This document shows, piece after piece, positions 54,876-63,290 of a stretch of 64,000 nt of DNA. Both the position numbers and the translations under genes were made by a program. How positions within the stretch are numbered: position 1 is the first letter of the stretch; each line of letters opens with the position of its first letter. This DNA is from Chitinophaga sancti. GTDB lineage: Bacteria > Bacteroidota > Bacteroidia > Chitinophagales > Chitinophagaceae. Location: NCBI RefSeq assembly GCF_034087045.1, contig NZ_CP139247.1, positions 2,568,001-2,632,000 on the forward strand, in the 5' to 3' direction. The notes under the pieces were generated by a model. That model was given only the letters and a program-made list of their open reading frames with translations. It did not search any database and was not told the DNA's origin.

Positions 54876-54958
54876 ATGCTAAGCTGTTTTTGCTTTTACG
54901 ACTTTCGCCTTGGGCAAAAGATGTAGAAGCTGTGATGGCCTGTGGCCGGCATTAAAAA

Positions 54959-56302
54959 TTAATCGTTATTCGTCAGGAAACCTCCTTTACCCCTGTACAG
55001 CTTTACAGGCTTGTCCAATTGCAGGGCTAATACAGTCATGTATTTATCCTGAACATTTTCAGGTACGTCAATATACACAAGACCGGGCACACTGCTCCAT
55101 GAAATTTTACCAACGATTTTATGAGATAGTTGAACGTCTGTTCCTACTACCTGAATATTCCTGATATTGTTCATAAGACCTTTTACCATAATGGCTCCTG
55201 TTACTTTGCCCGGGAGGAAGAGGTAGAGGGTTGTAGAATCTTTAGAGAGGGTAGTAGGACCATAGAAGTGACCTTGGGGAATACCACCTACAGTATTGAA
55301 GATAGCCGGTGCGTGTTTTTTGTTCCAGGCACCCAGTTCTTTCAGTACGTTCACTTCTTCGGGGGGAATGTGACCAGCGGCATCAGGGCCAATATCCAGC
55401 AGGAGGTTACCACCATTACTGATCGCATCTGCAAAGATGGTGATGATTTCATAAGGTGTTTTCCAGTTGGTATCGTCAGGGTGATAGCCCCAGTTGCTAT
55501 TAATAGTCATACATAGTTCCCACCAGTTGTAGTGAGGGCGGGTGACCGGGAAGTTTTGTTCCGGTGTTTCGTAATCACCATATCCCTGCAGGCGTCCATT
55601 GATGATCGCGTTAGGGTTGTGGGTGGTGAGCATGGTCCGTATTTTTGGTGCTTCCCATTCAGCGACGCTGTGTTCCCAGTCGCCATCGAACCACCAGAGG
55701 TCAGGATTGAACAGGGTCATTACTTCTTTGAGTTGTCCTTCGTAGAAGTTGCGGAAGCGTTGCCAGCGTACAGTATCTTTATTGGCATTATAGCGGGAAC
55801 TATCTTTCAAAAAGCCGGGATAGTCGGGATAACTCCAGTCGATCAACGAAAAGTAAGCGCCGCATTTAATGCCTTCTTTACGCAGGGCGGCATAGAAGGG
55901 GGTGATTACATCTCTTTTGGCGGGTGTACTGTTCACCGCGTCCAGCTTACTTAATTTGCTGTCCCACAGTGCTACCCCATCATGGTGCTTGGTGGTGATC
56001 ACCGCATAGCGGGCGCCTGATTCTTTGATGAGCGAAGCCCATTCAACAGGGTCATAACCGGAAGCAGTAAAGCCTTTTAGTTGTGACATATAGTCCTGAT
56101 ATGATATTTTTTTATTGTGGAATGACCAGGATTCGTCTACCCCATTTACGGAATATATGCCCCAGTGAATAAAGATTCCGAGCTTCGCATCGGAGAACCA
56201 TTGCATCTTTTGAGAGATTTCCGAAGGTGGAACATGTTGTTGGGCAAAGGCGCTGGCACATGACGCAAGGGCAATAGCAGCCTGCAATAAGATTCTTTTC
56301 AT
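54959..56302 (-). CDS. alpha-L-fucosidase, GH29
   Basis: 447 residues with a signal peptide (cut near AFAQ). The barrel shows GIFIHWGIYSV, TKHHDGVALWDS and DLWWFDGDWEH, where Asp206 is the expected nucleophile. The C-terminus carries a short beta domain (LYLFLPGKVTGAI). It releases L-fucose from glycans. Together with the GH20 enzyme 83 nt downstream it suggests breakdown of fucosylated, GlcNAc-containing glycans in the periplasm or outside the cell, although no SusCD pair sits beside them. Confidence 0.92.
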   Translation of the reverse strand: MKRILLQAAIALASCASAFAQQHVPPSEISQKMQWFSDAKLGIFIHWGIYSVNGVDESWSFHNKKISYQDYMSQLKGFTASGYDPVEWASLIKESGARYAVITTKHHDGVALWDSKLSKLDAVNSTPAKRDVITPFYAALRKEGIKCGAYFSLIDWSYPDYPGFLKDSSRYNANKDTVRWQRFRNFYEGQLKEVMTLFNPDLWWFDGDWEHSVAEWEAPKIRTMLTTHNPNAIINGRLQGYGDYETPEQNFPVTRPHYNWWELCMTINSNWGYHPDDTNWKTPYEIITIFADAISNGGNLLLDIGPDAAGHIPPEEVNVLKELGAWNKKHAPAIFNTVGGIPQGHFYGPTTLSKDSTTLYLFLPGKVTGAIMVKGLMNNIRNIQVVGTDVQLSHKIVGKISWSSVPGLVYIDVPENVQDKYMTVLALQLDKPVKLYRGKGGFLTNND

Positions 56303-56534
56303 TGTCAGATAAAAATTGATAATAAGAATGTAAAAGTCCGGGTTGGTATAGTGTTTGCTGCTTTGATACCACCTACAGGACTAATATTACAGGTAACTCT
56401 AATGGCTAGAGCTACGAAGGTAGAAACACCTACTTAATTGAAAAAGAAAGCGTGAAAATAGTTTTAATCAGTAAATTTAGTCCCTGGATTTTCGCCAAGT
56501 ACAATAAAAAATTAATTAAAACAATCTATTAAAG

Positions 56535-57437
56535 ATGCAACCCACTTTATTGATTCTGGCAGCCGGTATGGCGAGCCGTTATGGTAGTTTGAAACAAATA
56601 CAGCAGTTTGGCCCTAGCGGTGAGACTATTATCGACTACTCTATCTATGACGCGATCAGAGCAGGTTTTGGTAAGATTGTGTTTATTATCAGGAAGGATT
56701 TTGAAGCGGAATTCAGAGAGATATTTGAACCTAAGCTGAAGGGTCGCGTACAGACTGATTACGTATATCAGGAGATGGATGCTTTCCTGGATGGATATCC
56801 GGTACCAGCGGATCGTACTAAGCCGTGGGGTACAGCGCATGCTGTATTGTGTGCTAAAAACGCGATCAACGAACCATTTGCAGTGATCAACGCAGATGAC
56901 TTTTATGGTCGTGACTCATTTGAGAAAATGGCGAAATTTCTCGAAAACTCCTGCAAACCTGATGTATATAGCGTAGTGGGTTATCAGCTGAACAAGACTA
57001 TTTCTGAGCATGGTTCCGTATCCCGTGGGGTATGCGCCGCCGATAGCAATGGCAACCTGGCTGAGATCAACGAGCGTACCAAGGTATATAAGGATGGCGA
57101 TAAGATCGTGTACGAAAATGCTGATGGCAGCAAGCACGAACTGGCACCTGAAACACCGGTATCCATGAATTTCTGGGGTTTCCACCAGAATGTATTTGAG
57201 AAGAGCCAGAAGCTGTTCAAGGAATTCCTGGAGAAAGATGGTGATAAGCCGAAGTCTGAATTCTTTATTCCGATTGTAGTGGACAACTTCATTAAGAACA
57301 AACTGGGTGTGGTAAATGTGTTACCTACCGGTGCACAGTGGTTCGGTGTTACATACAAGGAAGATGCGCCAGGCGTACAGGCTAGTTTGTCAGCACTGGT
57401 TGAGTCAGGAGAATATCCAACTAACCTGTGGAAATAA
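56535..57437 (+). CDS. nucleotidyltransferase (sugar-nucleotide type)
   Basis: 300 residues. The N-terminus TLLILAAGMASRYGSLKQI is the nucleotide-binding loop of GT-A-fold nucleotidyltransferases, followed by FGPSGETIIDYSIYDA and the metal-binding NADDFYG. The family makes NDP-sugars from sugar phosphates; this subgroup is common in Bacteroidota but its product is not known to me. It ends about 140 bases before the ilvE leader promoter and is probably a separate unit. Confidence 0.8.
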   Translation: MQPTLLILAAGMASRYGSLKQIQQFGPSGETIIDYSIYDAIRAGFGKIVFIIRKDFEAEFREIFEPKLKGRVQTDYVYQEMDAFLDGYPVPADRTKPWGTAHAVLCAKNAINEPFAVINADDFYGRDSFEKMAKFLENSCKPDVYSVVGYQLNKTISEHGSVSRGVCAADSNGNLAEINERTKVYKDGDKIVYENADGSKHELAPETPVSMNFWGFHQNVFEKSQKLFKEFLEKDGDKPKSEFFIPIVVDNFIKNKLGVVNVLPTGAQWFGVTYKEDAPGVQASLSALVESGEYPTNLWK

Positions 57438-57579
57438 ACTAACATCTGGTATTATTAACGTCAGTCGTTATACAATAATTCTGCAGGTTTTATTAAAAAT
57501 GTACAAAGAAAAGGGGTTAAATTTCAATATTTTCAAAAAGGGAAGATTTGTTTGCGAAATCACTAAATTTTTTGATTGT

Positions 57580-57611
57580 ATTGTTTTTTACTTCAATCAC
57601 CAATACTTTTG
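57580..57611 (+). promoter_or_regulatory. promoter of the ilvE leader
   Basis: ATTG at 57580-57583, 20 bases, then TACTTTTG at 57604-57611, a perfect TAnnTTTG element. The predicted transcription start near 57618 puts only about 22 bases before the leader-peptide ATG at 57640. Confidence 0.6.
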
Positions 57612-57639
57612 TACAGTTAAACAACAAAGCATTCCTCCC

Positions 57640-57753
57640 ATGTGGGTAAATAAAGACAATAACAAGATTAATCACATCGTAGCTCAGCTCAATTGGGCTA
57701 TTACGCTCGTTGTGATCGTCGTTGTCATTATTAGCCACCAGTATGGAGGATAG
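57640..57753 (+). CDS. branched-chain leader peptide upstream of ilvE
   Basis: 37 codons. The peptide begins MWVNKDNNK and at residues 21-31 reads ITLVVIVVVII: ten of eleven codons (57700-57732) encode Ile, Leu or Val. The E. coli ilvGMEDA leader has a comparable block, LVVISVVVIII. The frame stops (TAG 57751-57753) 28 bases before the left arm of an intrinsic terminator, and the stop lies inside the segment that can pair with that arm. It has no domain and looks like a regulatory peptide rather than a functional protein. An in-frame ATG at 57499 exists, but it lies upstream of the promoter. Confidence 0.78.
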   Translation: MWVNKDNNKINHIVAQLNWAITLVVIVVVIISHQYGG

Positions 57754-57793
57754 GTAACTGTGTACAACCAAATCAATATACAGCCTTCCTCCA
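57744..57793 (+). promoter_or_regulatory. antiterminator pairing of the ilvE attenuator
   Basis: TGGAGGATAGG (57744-57754) pairs with CCTTCCTCCA (57784-57793): ten base pairs with one bulged T. The right partner overlaps the terminator's left arm (57782-57791), so the two hairpins exclude each other. A ribosome finishing the leader would cover the left partner and allow termination. Confidence 0.7.
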
Positions 57794-57812
57794 CCAGAGG
57801 GAGGCTTTTTTT
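57782..57812 (+). terminator. attenuator terminator before ilvE
   Basis: AGCCTTCCTC (57782-57791) pairs with GAGGGAGGCT (57797-57806), ten pairs with one G-U, 5-nt loop, then seven T (57806-57812). It lies 39 bases before the ilvE start. Confidence 0.85.
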
Positions 57813-57851
57813 ATGCCTGTTATTTCACTGGATTTCTAATATCTGAATTAT

Positions 57852-58757
57852 ATGTATAGCTATTACAACGAGAACACCATCATTTACGTGGACGGGGAGT
57901 ATAAGAAAGCCACCGAAGCCAAAATCGACCTGTTTGGTCAGTCATTACATTATGGATACGCCGTATTCGAAGGTATCAGAGCTTATAAGACTGCTAGCGG
58001 AGAAGTGAAGATCTTCAAGGCAGAAGAGCACTTCGATCGTTTCCGTCGTAGCTGTGAGTTAATTCATATGCCTTACAACTACACCAACGAGGAGTTAATC
58101 ACCGCTTGCTATAAGGTGCTGGAACTGAACAACCTGGAGGAAGCATACATTCGTCCGCTGGCTTATTGCCCGCCGAACATGACCCTGAAAGCTGCATCCG
58201 AAATGAACGTGATGATCTGTGCATGGGAATGGGGTGCTTACCTGGGTGAGAAGCTGCTGAAAGTAATGACTTCTTCTTTTCAGCGTCCAAATCCAAAGGC
58301 ATTTAAGATTGAGTCCAAATCAGCTGGTCTGTATGTAAACTCCATCCTGGCTTCGCAGGAAGCTAAATCCGCTGGTTATGACGAGGCGCTGCTGCTGGAT
58401 CTGGATGGCTATGTAGCTGAAGGTCCGGGTGCAAACATATTCTTCGAAAAAGATGGTAAGATCGTTACGCCGCCATTAGGAGCTATTCTGCCTGGTATTA
58501 CCCGTGCTACAGTGATTGAACTGTGCGAGGAACTGAATATTCCGTTGGAACAAAGACTGTTCACTACCGACGAACTGAAGCAGGCTGATTGCGCATTCTT
58601 CTGTGGTACTGCCGCTGAACTGATCGGGTTAGAATCTCTGGATGGTCATGCATTTGGCAAGCCTTGGGCACAATCTCTGGGTAAGTTGCTGCAACAGGCT
58701 TATAAAGCTAAGGTGCTGGAGAAGGAATTCGATCGTTCTTCAGTGAAGGTAGCGTAA
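57852..58757 (+). CDS. ilvE: branched-chain amino acid aminotransferase
   Basis: 301 residues, fold type IV PLP enzyme. SLHYGYAVFEGIRAY, Lys156 in ESKSAGLYVNS (Schiff base) and AEGPGANIFF followed by PPLGAILPGITRATVIEL are all conserved. It transfers the amino group between glutamate and Leu, Ile or Val, the last step of their biosynthesis. It is the first enzyme gene after the leader peptide and terminator at 57640-57812, by which it is probably controlled. Confidence 0.95.
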   Translation: MYSYYNENTIIYVDGEYKKATEAKIDLFGQSLHYGYAVFEGIRAYKTASGEVKIFKAEEHFDRFRRSCELIHMPYNYTNEELITACYKVLELNNLEEAYIRPLAYCPPNMTLKAASEMNVMICAWEWGAYLGEKLLKVMTSSFQRPNPKAFKIESKSAGLYVNSILASQEAKSAGYDEALLLDLDGYVAEGPGANIFFEKDGKIVTPPLGAILPGITRATVIELCEELNIPLEQRLFTTDELKQADCAFFCGTAAELIGLESLDGHAFGKPWAQSLGKLLQQAYKAKVLEKEFDRSSVKVA

Positions 58758-58916
58758 GGGATAAAAGGTGTTCAGAATATATAACTGGATCATTTTCAGG
58801 ATCTTTTTCTGGAATAGAGGTTGTATTTTGTATATAATTTAGAAATAAGAACATACCGGGTGCATTATTGCCTGGTATACCCAATGAACACTGCTTCGCT
58901 TTGATATTCAATAGGT

Positions 58917-58955
58917 GAGTGGTCCGATGGCGGCCGGCCGTCAGACCACTCCCAT
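58917..58955 (+). terminator. hairpin after ilvE
   Basis: GAGTGGTC (58917-58924) pairs with GACCACTC (58944-58951). The loop contains the palindrome CGGCCGGCCG. It is followed by CCATTTT, a short T tract, so termination may be weak. Confidence 0.5.
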
Positions 58956-59094
58956 TTTAAAGGATCTGCGTACGTATTAGAAGAATTTTTTAATAGTTGG
59001 ATTTTGGATTTTTGAGTCCATTTTATTCAATACCATAGCGGTTTTGAGACGAAAATGGACACGCTTGAAATCCGGTTGGACCCCCAAATGTCGG

Positions 59095-59126
59095 TTTGGA
59101 ACTTGGCGTATATAGCCGCTTCTTTG
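59095..59126 (+). promoter_or_regulatory. possible promoter of ilvD
   Basis: TTTG at 59095-59098, 20 bases, then CTTCTTTG at 59119-59126: correct spacing and TTTG half, but the TA of the -7 element is missing. Confidence 0.3.
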
Positions 59127-59207
59127 TATCCTGCTTAACATGATATTCAACATTTGGGAACCGGTTGAATGAACAGCACCGGAACCCAGGCAAACATTTA
59201 CTTAAAG

Positions 59208-60887
59208 ATGGAATTGAACAAGTACAGCAAAACGCTCACTCAGGACCCTACACAGCCTGCAACCCAGGCACAGTTGTATGGTATAGGTTTAACAGATGAG
59301 GACCTGAAGAAAGCACAGGTGGGCATTGCCAGCATGGGATATGATGGCAACACCTGTAACATGCACCTGAATGAACTGGCACAGGAGGTCAAAAAAGGGG
59401 TCTGGGCTAATGATTTGGTCGGCCTTACCTTTCATACCATAGGCGTCAGCGATGGTATGACCAATGGTACACCAGGTATGCGTTACTCGCTGGTCAGCCG
59501 TGATCTGATTGCTGATTCCATCGAAACTGTAGTGGGTGGCCAATATTATGATGGCCTCATCACTGTTCCTGGTTGTGACAAAAACATGCCAGGCTCCCTG
59601 ATAGCAATGGGTCGCTTAAACCGTCCTGCTATCATGGTATATGGTGGTTCTACCTCTCCTGGTCATTATAAAGGACAGGATCTGAACATCATTTCCGCTT
59701 TTGAAGCACTCGGCCAGAAAATGGCGGGTAATATGAACGACGAGGATTACAAAGGTATCATCATGAACTCCTGCCCTGGAGCCGGTGCGTGTGGTGGTAT
59801 GTATACCGCTAATACCATGAGCTCCGCTATCGAGGCGATGGGTATGAGCCTTCCTTACAGTTCTTCTACTCCTGCTCAGAGCGAAGCAAAACGCGAAGAA
59901 TGTAGACTGGCAGGCCAGTATATTCGTCTGCTGCTCGAAAGAGATATCAAGCCAAAGGACATTATGACCTTCAAGGCTTTTGAAAACGCTGCTGTAGTGA
60001 TTATGGCCATGGGTGGTAGTACCAATGCCGTGCTGCATATGATCGCTATTGCAAAAGCAGTGGGTGTGAAGTTTAATATCAACGACTTCCAGCGTATCAG
60101 CGACAGCACTCCACTGATTGCCGATCTGAAACCAAGCGGTAAATACCTGATGGAAGACCTGCACAAAATTGGCGGCGTTCCATTGGTAATGAAATACCTG
60201 CTGAAAGCTGGTTTGCTCCATGGCGATTGTCTGACTGTAACTGGCAAGACGATAGCTGAAAACCTGGAAAGCGTACCAGACCTGGATTTTGAAAGCCAGA
60301 GCATCATCGTTCCGGTAGAAAAACCACTGAAAGAATCCGGTCACATCCAGATCCTGTACGGTAACCTGGCAGAACTGGGTTCCGTAGCGAAGATCACTGG
60401 TAAAGAAGGTGAATTTTTCCGTGGTACTGCAAGGGTTTTCGATGGTGAATATGAACTGATAGCAGGTATCACCAGTGGCCGTGTAAAGAGCGGCGACGTA
60501 GTGGTGATCCGCAACGTAGGTCCGAAAGGTGCACCAGGTATGCCTGAAATGCTGAAGCCTACCTCCGCCATCATGGGTGTAGGTCTTGGTAAGAGCGTAG
60601 CACTGATCACCGATGGCCGTTTCTCTGGCGGTACCCACGGTTTCGTGGTAGGTCATATTACCCCTGAAGCGGTAGAAGGTGGCCTGATCGGATTGGTTGA
60701 AGACAACGATATAATCGAAATTGACGCAAAACAAAACACCATTAAGCTGGAAGTAAGCGATGAAGAAATCGCTGCACGCCGCGCCAAATGGGTAAAACCT
60801 GCCCTGAAGGTAACTAGTGGGGTATTATATAAATACGCAAAACTCGTTTCAAATGCAACAGAAGGATGTGTTACCGATGAAGCCTGA
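59208..60887 (+). CDS. ilvD: dihydroxy-acid dehydratase
   Basis: 559 residues from ATG 59208 ([12 protein letters not shown]), the normal family length; ATG 59169 would add 13 residues. The iron-sulfur ligands are Cys50 ([10 protein letters not shown]), Cys123 ([10 protein letters not shown]) and Cys195 ([14 protein letters not shown]). It dehydrates dihydroxy-acids to the keto acids of Val and Ile (and on to Leu). Codon use is strongly biased, which fits high expression. The ilvB start lies inside its 3' end. Confidence 0.96.
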   Translation: MELNKYSKTLTQDPTQPATQAQLYGIGLTDEDLKKAQVGIASMGYDGNTCNMHLNELAQEVKKGVWANDLVGLTFHTIGVSDGMTNGTPGMRYSLVSRDLIADSIETVVGGQYYDGLITVPGCDKNMPGSLIAMGRLNRPAIMVYGGSTSPGHYKGQDLNIISAFEALGQKMAGNMNDEDYKGIIMNSCPGAGACGGMYTANTMSSAIEAMGMSLPYSSSTPAQSEAKREECRLAGQYIRLLLERDIKPKDIMTFKAFENAAVVIMAMGGSTNAVLHMIAIAKAVGVKFNINDFQRISDSTPLIADLKPSGKYLMEDLHKIGGVPLVMKYLLKAGLLHGDCLTVTGKTIAENLESVPDLDFESQSIIVPVEKPLKESGHIQILYGNLAELGSVAKITGKEGEFFRGTARVFDGEYELIAGITSGRVKSGDVVVIRNVGPKGAPGMPEMLKPTSAIMGVGLGKSVALITDGRFSGGTHGFVVGHITPEAVEGGLIGLVEDNDIIEIDAKQNTIKLEVSDEEIAARRAKWVKPALKVTSGVLYKYAKLVSNATEGCVTDEA

Positions 60888-62610
60888 GCCGGCTAATCAG
60901 CCAGCAGCGGCTACTGCGGAAAAACTACATATTACCGGTTCCGAAGCCGTAATCCGCTCGCTGATTGCAGAAGATGTGAAAACCATTTTCGGCTATCCAG
61001 GTGGGGCCATTATGCCCATTTATGATGCCCTATACGATTTTCAGGATGAGGTCCATCATATATTAGTACGCCACGAACAGGGTGCTACCCATGCTGCGCA
61101 GGGGTATGCCCGTACCTCCGGTAAGGTGGGTGTGGTATTTGCTACTTCCGGCCCCGGTGCTACCAACCTGGTAACAGGTCTGGCAGATGCTTATATGGAT
61201 TCTACTCCAATGGTATGTATTACAGGTCAGGTGGCTGCTCACCTGCTGGGTACCGATGCCTTCCAGGAAACTGACGTGATCGGGATTACCATTCCTATTA
61301 CTAAATGGAATATACAGGTAACCCGTGCTGAAGATATTCCAGGTGCTATCGCTAAAGCATTTTACATTGCAGCCAGCGGTCGTCCGGGTCCTGTACTGGT
61401 AGATATTACCAAGAATGCACAGGTTGCTAAGTTCGATTTTGAATATAGCAAGTGTGAATATATCCGCAGTTATCACCCTGTTCCAAAGCTGAACAACGAA
61501 GCGGTGAGATCTGCAGCTGCCCTGATCAACGAAGCTAAGCGACCTTATATCCTGTGTGGACATGGGGTACTGCTGGCTGGCGCTGAAAAGGAACTGATCG
61601 CCCTGTCTGAAAAAGCAGGTATACCGATCGCTTCCACCTTGTTAGGTCTCTCTGCCGTTCCGGTAGATCATCCTAACTATGTGGGTTTCCTGGGTATGCA
61701 TGGTAACTATGCACCTAACATCAAAACAGACGAGTGTGATGTAGTCATTGCTGTAGGTATGCGCTTTGACGACCGCGTAACCGGTGATGTTACCAGGTAT
61801 GTAAAACAGGCAAAGGTTATCCACATCGAAATCGATGCGGCTGAGATCAACAAGATCATCACTGCAACAGTAGGTGTACATGCCGATGCTAAAACTGCGC
61901 TGAAAGCCTTGTTGCCATTGGTGAAAGAAGCCAAACACGATGAATGGATTGCTGGCTTCAAAGAGGCAGATAAGCAGGAACAGGAGAAAGTAAACCGTGG
62001 TGAACTTTATCCTACCGAAGGGGCACTGAAAATGGCGGAAGTAGTACGTATCATCTCTGAACGTACCGAAGGTAAAGCAGTACTGGTTACAGACGTAGGT
62101 CAGCACCAGATGATTGCCAGCCGTTACTACCGCTTCAAGGATCCAAATACCAATATTACCAGTGGTGGTATGGGTACTATGGGTTTCTCACTGCCAGCTG
62201 CCATGGGTGCTAAGATGGGTGCTCAGGAAAAAGAAGTAGTAGCAGTGATTGGGGATGGTTGTTTCCAGATGACCTTACAGGAATTAGGTACGATTTACCA
62301 GTCACAGATTGGTGTGAAGATCGTGATCCTGAACAACAACTTCCTGGGTATGGTGCGTCAGTGGCAGCAGCTGTTCCATGACAAGCGTTATTCTTCCACC
62401 GAAATGACTAACCCTGATTTCGTACAGATTGCGAAAGGGTTTTACATTCCTGGCAAGAAGGTAACTGACCGTGCTGATATTGTGGCGGCCGTTGATGAAA
62501 TGATCTCCCACGATGGTGCTTACCTGCTGGAAGTGGTTGTAGAAAAGGAAGACAACGTATTCCCGATGGTACCAGCTGGTGCTCCAATTGCTCATATCAG
62601 GCTCGAGTAG
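60877..62610 (+). CDS. ilvB: acetolactate synthase, large catalytic subunit
   Basis: 577 residues from ATG 60877, chosen because GAAGGA lies ten bases upstream; ATG 60853 and GTG 60817 are in-frame alternatives. Overlap with the ilvD end couples the genes. Features are [14 protein letters not shown], Glu67 in [16 protein letters not shown] (activates thiamine diphosphate), and the ThDP/Mg2+ motif [12 protein letters not shown] with [11 protein letters not shown]. It condenses pyruvate with pyruvate or 2-oxobutyrate, the first common step to Val, Leu and Ile. ilvN follows at 28 nt. Confidence 0.95.
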   Translation: MKPEPANQPAAATAEKLHITGSEAVIRSLIAEDVKTIFGYPGGAIMPIYDALYDFQDEVHHILVRHEQGATHAAQGYARTSGKVGVVFATSGPGATNLVTGLADAYMDSTPMVCITGQVAAHLLGTDAFQETDVIGITIPITKWNIQVTRAEDIPGAIAKAFYIAASGRPGPVLVDITKNAQVAKFDFEYSKCEYIRSYHPVPKLNNEAVRSAAALINEAKRPYILCGHGVLLAGAEKELIALSEKAGIPIASTLLGLSAVPVDHPNYVGFLGMHGNYAPNIKTDECDVVIAVGMRFDDRVTGDVTRYVKQAKVIHIEIDAAEINKIITATVGVHADAKTALKALLPLVKEAKHDEWIAGFKEADKQEQEKVNRGELYPTEGALKMAEVVRIISERTEGKAVLVTDVGQHQMIASRYYRFKDPNTNITSGGMGTMGFSLPAAMGAKMGAQEKEVVAVIGDGCFQMTLQELGTIYQSQIGVKIVILNNNFLGMVRQWQQLFHDKRYSSTEMTNPDFVQIAKGFYIPGKKVTDRADIVAAVDEMISHDGAYLLEVVVEKEDNVFPMVPAGAPIAHIRLE

Positions 62611-62638
62611 TAAACCTTTTTAACAACGAAGAATTTTT

Positions 62639-63229
62639 ATGCAAAAAGAATATACAATCACGGTATATACAGAAGACAGGATCGGTATCACGAACCGTAT
62701 CACTGTTATCTTTACGCGCCGTCGAATCAATATCACCAGCCTCACAACCGCACCAACGGAGATTGAGGGTGTTTACAAGTTCATCATCACTGTACTGTCA
62801 GAAAGATCGCTACTGGATAAAGTAGTGGGGCAGATAGAGCGACTGGTAGAAATTCATCGTGCATTTGTACATGAAGAGGATGAAGTGGTATACCAGGAGC
62901 TGGCACTGTATAAGATCTCTACCAAGGCATTGAAGAATGGCAGCATCGAAAAGCTGATCCGGGAAAATGCGGCAAGGATCCTGACCATTACAGACGAATA
63001 CTTTGTATTGGAGAAGACCGGTCACCAGGAGGAGCTGATAGCGCTACAGGCTAAACTGGCTCCTTATGGACTGATAGAATATTCCAAGAGCGGTCGCGTG
63101 GCGATCGTGAAATGGAGTCGTCGTTTCCATGATCATTTGAAAAATCTGTCCGAACAGGAGACAGATGATCTGGCCGAAGTGGATTATACACACGGACAGC
63201 CAGGTTCACATCAGGCAGAGAGTATCTAA
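62639..63229 (+). CDS. ilvN: acetolactate synthase, small regulatory subunit
   Basis: 196 residues, longer than the 160-residue IlvH type. An N-terminal ACT domain (residues about 5-80: YTITVYTEDRIGITNRITVIFTRRRINI) should bind valine for feedback inhibition, followed by a C-terminal domain (QELALYKIST, EYFVLEKTG, YSKSGRVAI) that activates the large subunit. A hydrophilic tail (about 25 residues) ends the protein. It is placed directly after ilvB as usual. Confidence 0.95.
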   Translation: MQKEYTITVYTEDRIGITNRITVIFTRRRINITSLTTAPTEIEGVYKFIITVLSERSLLDKVVGQIERLVEIHRAFVHEEDEVVYQELALYKISTKALKNGSIEKLIRENAARILTITDEYFVLEKTGHQEELIALQAKLAPYGLIEYSKSGRVAIVKWSRRFHDHLKNLSEQETDDLAEVDYTHGQPGSHQAESI

Positions 63230-63245
63230 TAACTAAATAAAATTC

Positions 63246-63279
63246 ATTAGGGCTGACTGTATGGTCAGCCCTAATTCTT
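63246..63279 (+). terminator. hairpin between ilvN and ilvA
   Basis: Perfect 12-bp inverted repeat ATTAGGGCTGAC / GTCAGCCCTAAT with loop TGTATG, 16 bases before the ilvA ATG. The tail (TCTT) is weak, so it may only reduce read-through or shape mRNA stability. Confidence 0.6.
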
Positions 63280-63290
63280 ATCTCAATCAC

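Larger units (their letters stand above)
58758..59207. other. gap between ilvE and ilvD
   Basis: About 450 bases without a clear gene. It contains a hairpin at 58917-58951 and a promoter-like pair at 59095-59126, so the ilvD-ilvB-ilvN-ilvA group may be transcribed separately from ilvE. I see no second leader peptide. Confidence 0.6.

Noticed and set aside
57316..57639. Long version of the leader-peptide frame running back into the nucleotidyltransferase gene
   Set aside because: The part before 57640 overlaps another gene and precedes the promoter at 57580-57611, so only the last 37 codons are expected to be transcribed and translated.
58930..58941. CGGCCGGCCG palindrome as a possible attachment or restriction-related site
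   Set aside because: It lies in the loop of the ilvE hairpin and has no nearby integrase or flanking repeat.
59616..60734. A 372-codon open frame on the minus strand opposite ilvD
   Set aside because: It is an antisense shadow of a strongly codon-biased gene; its protein is rich in His, Thr and Cys, has no recognisable domain and has no promoter.
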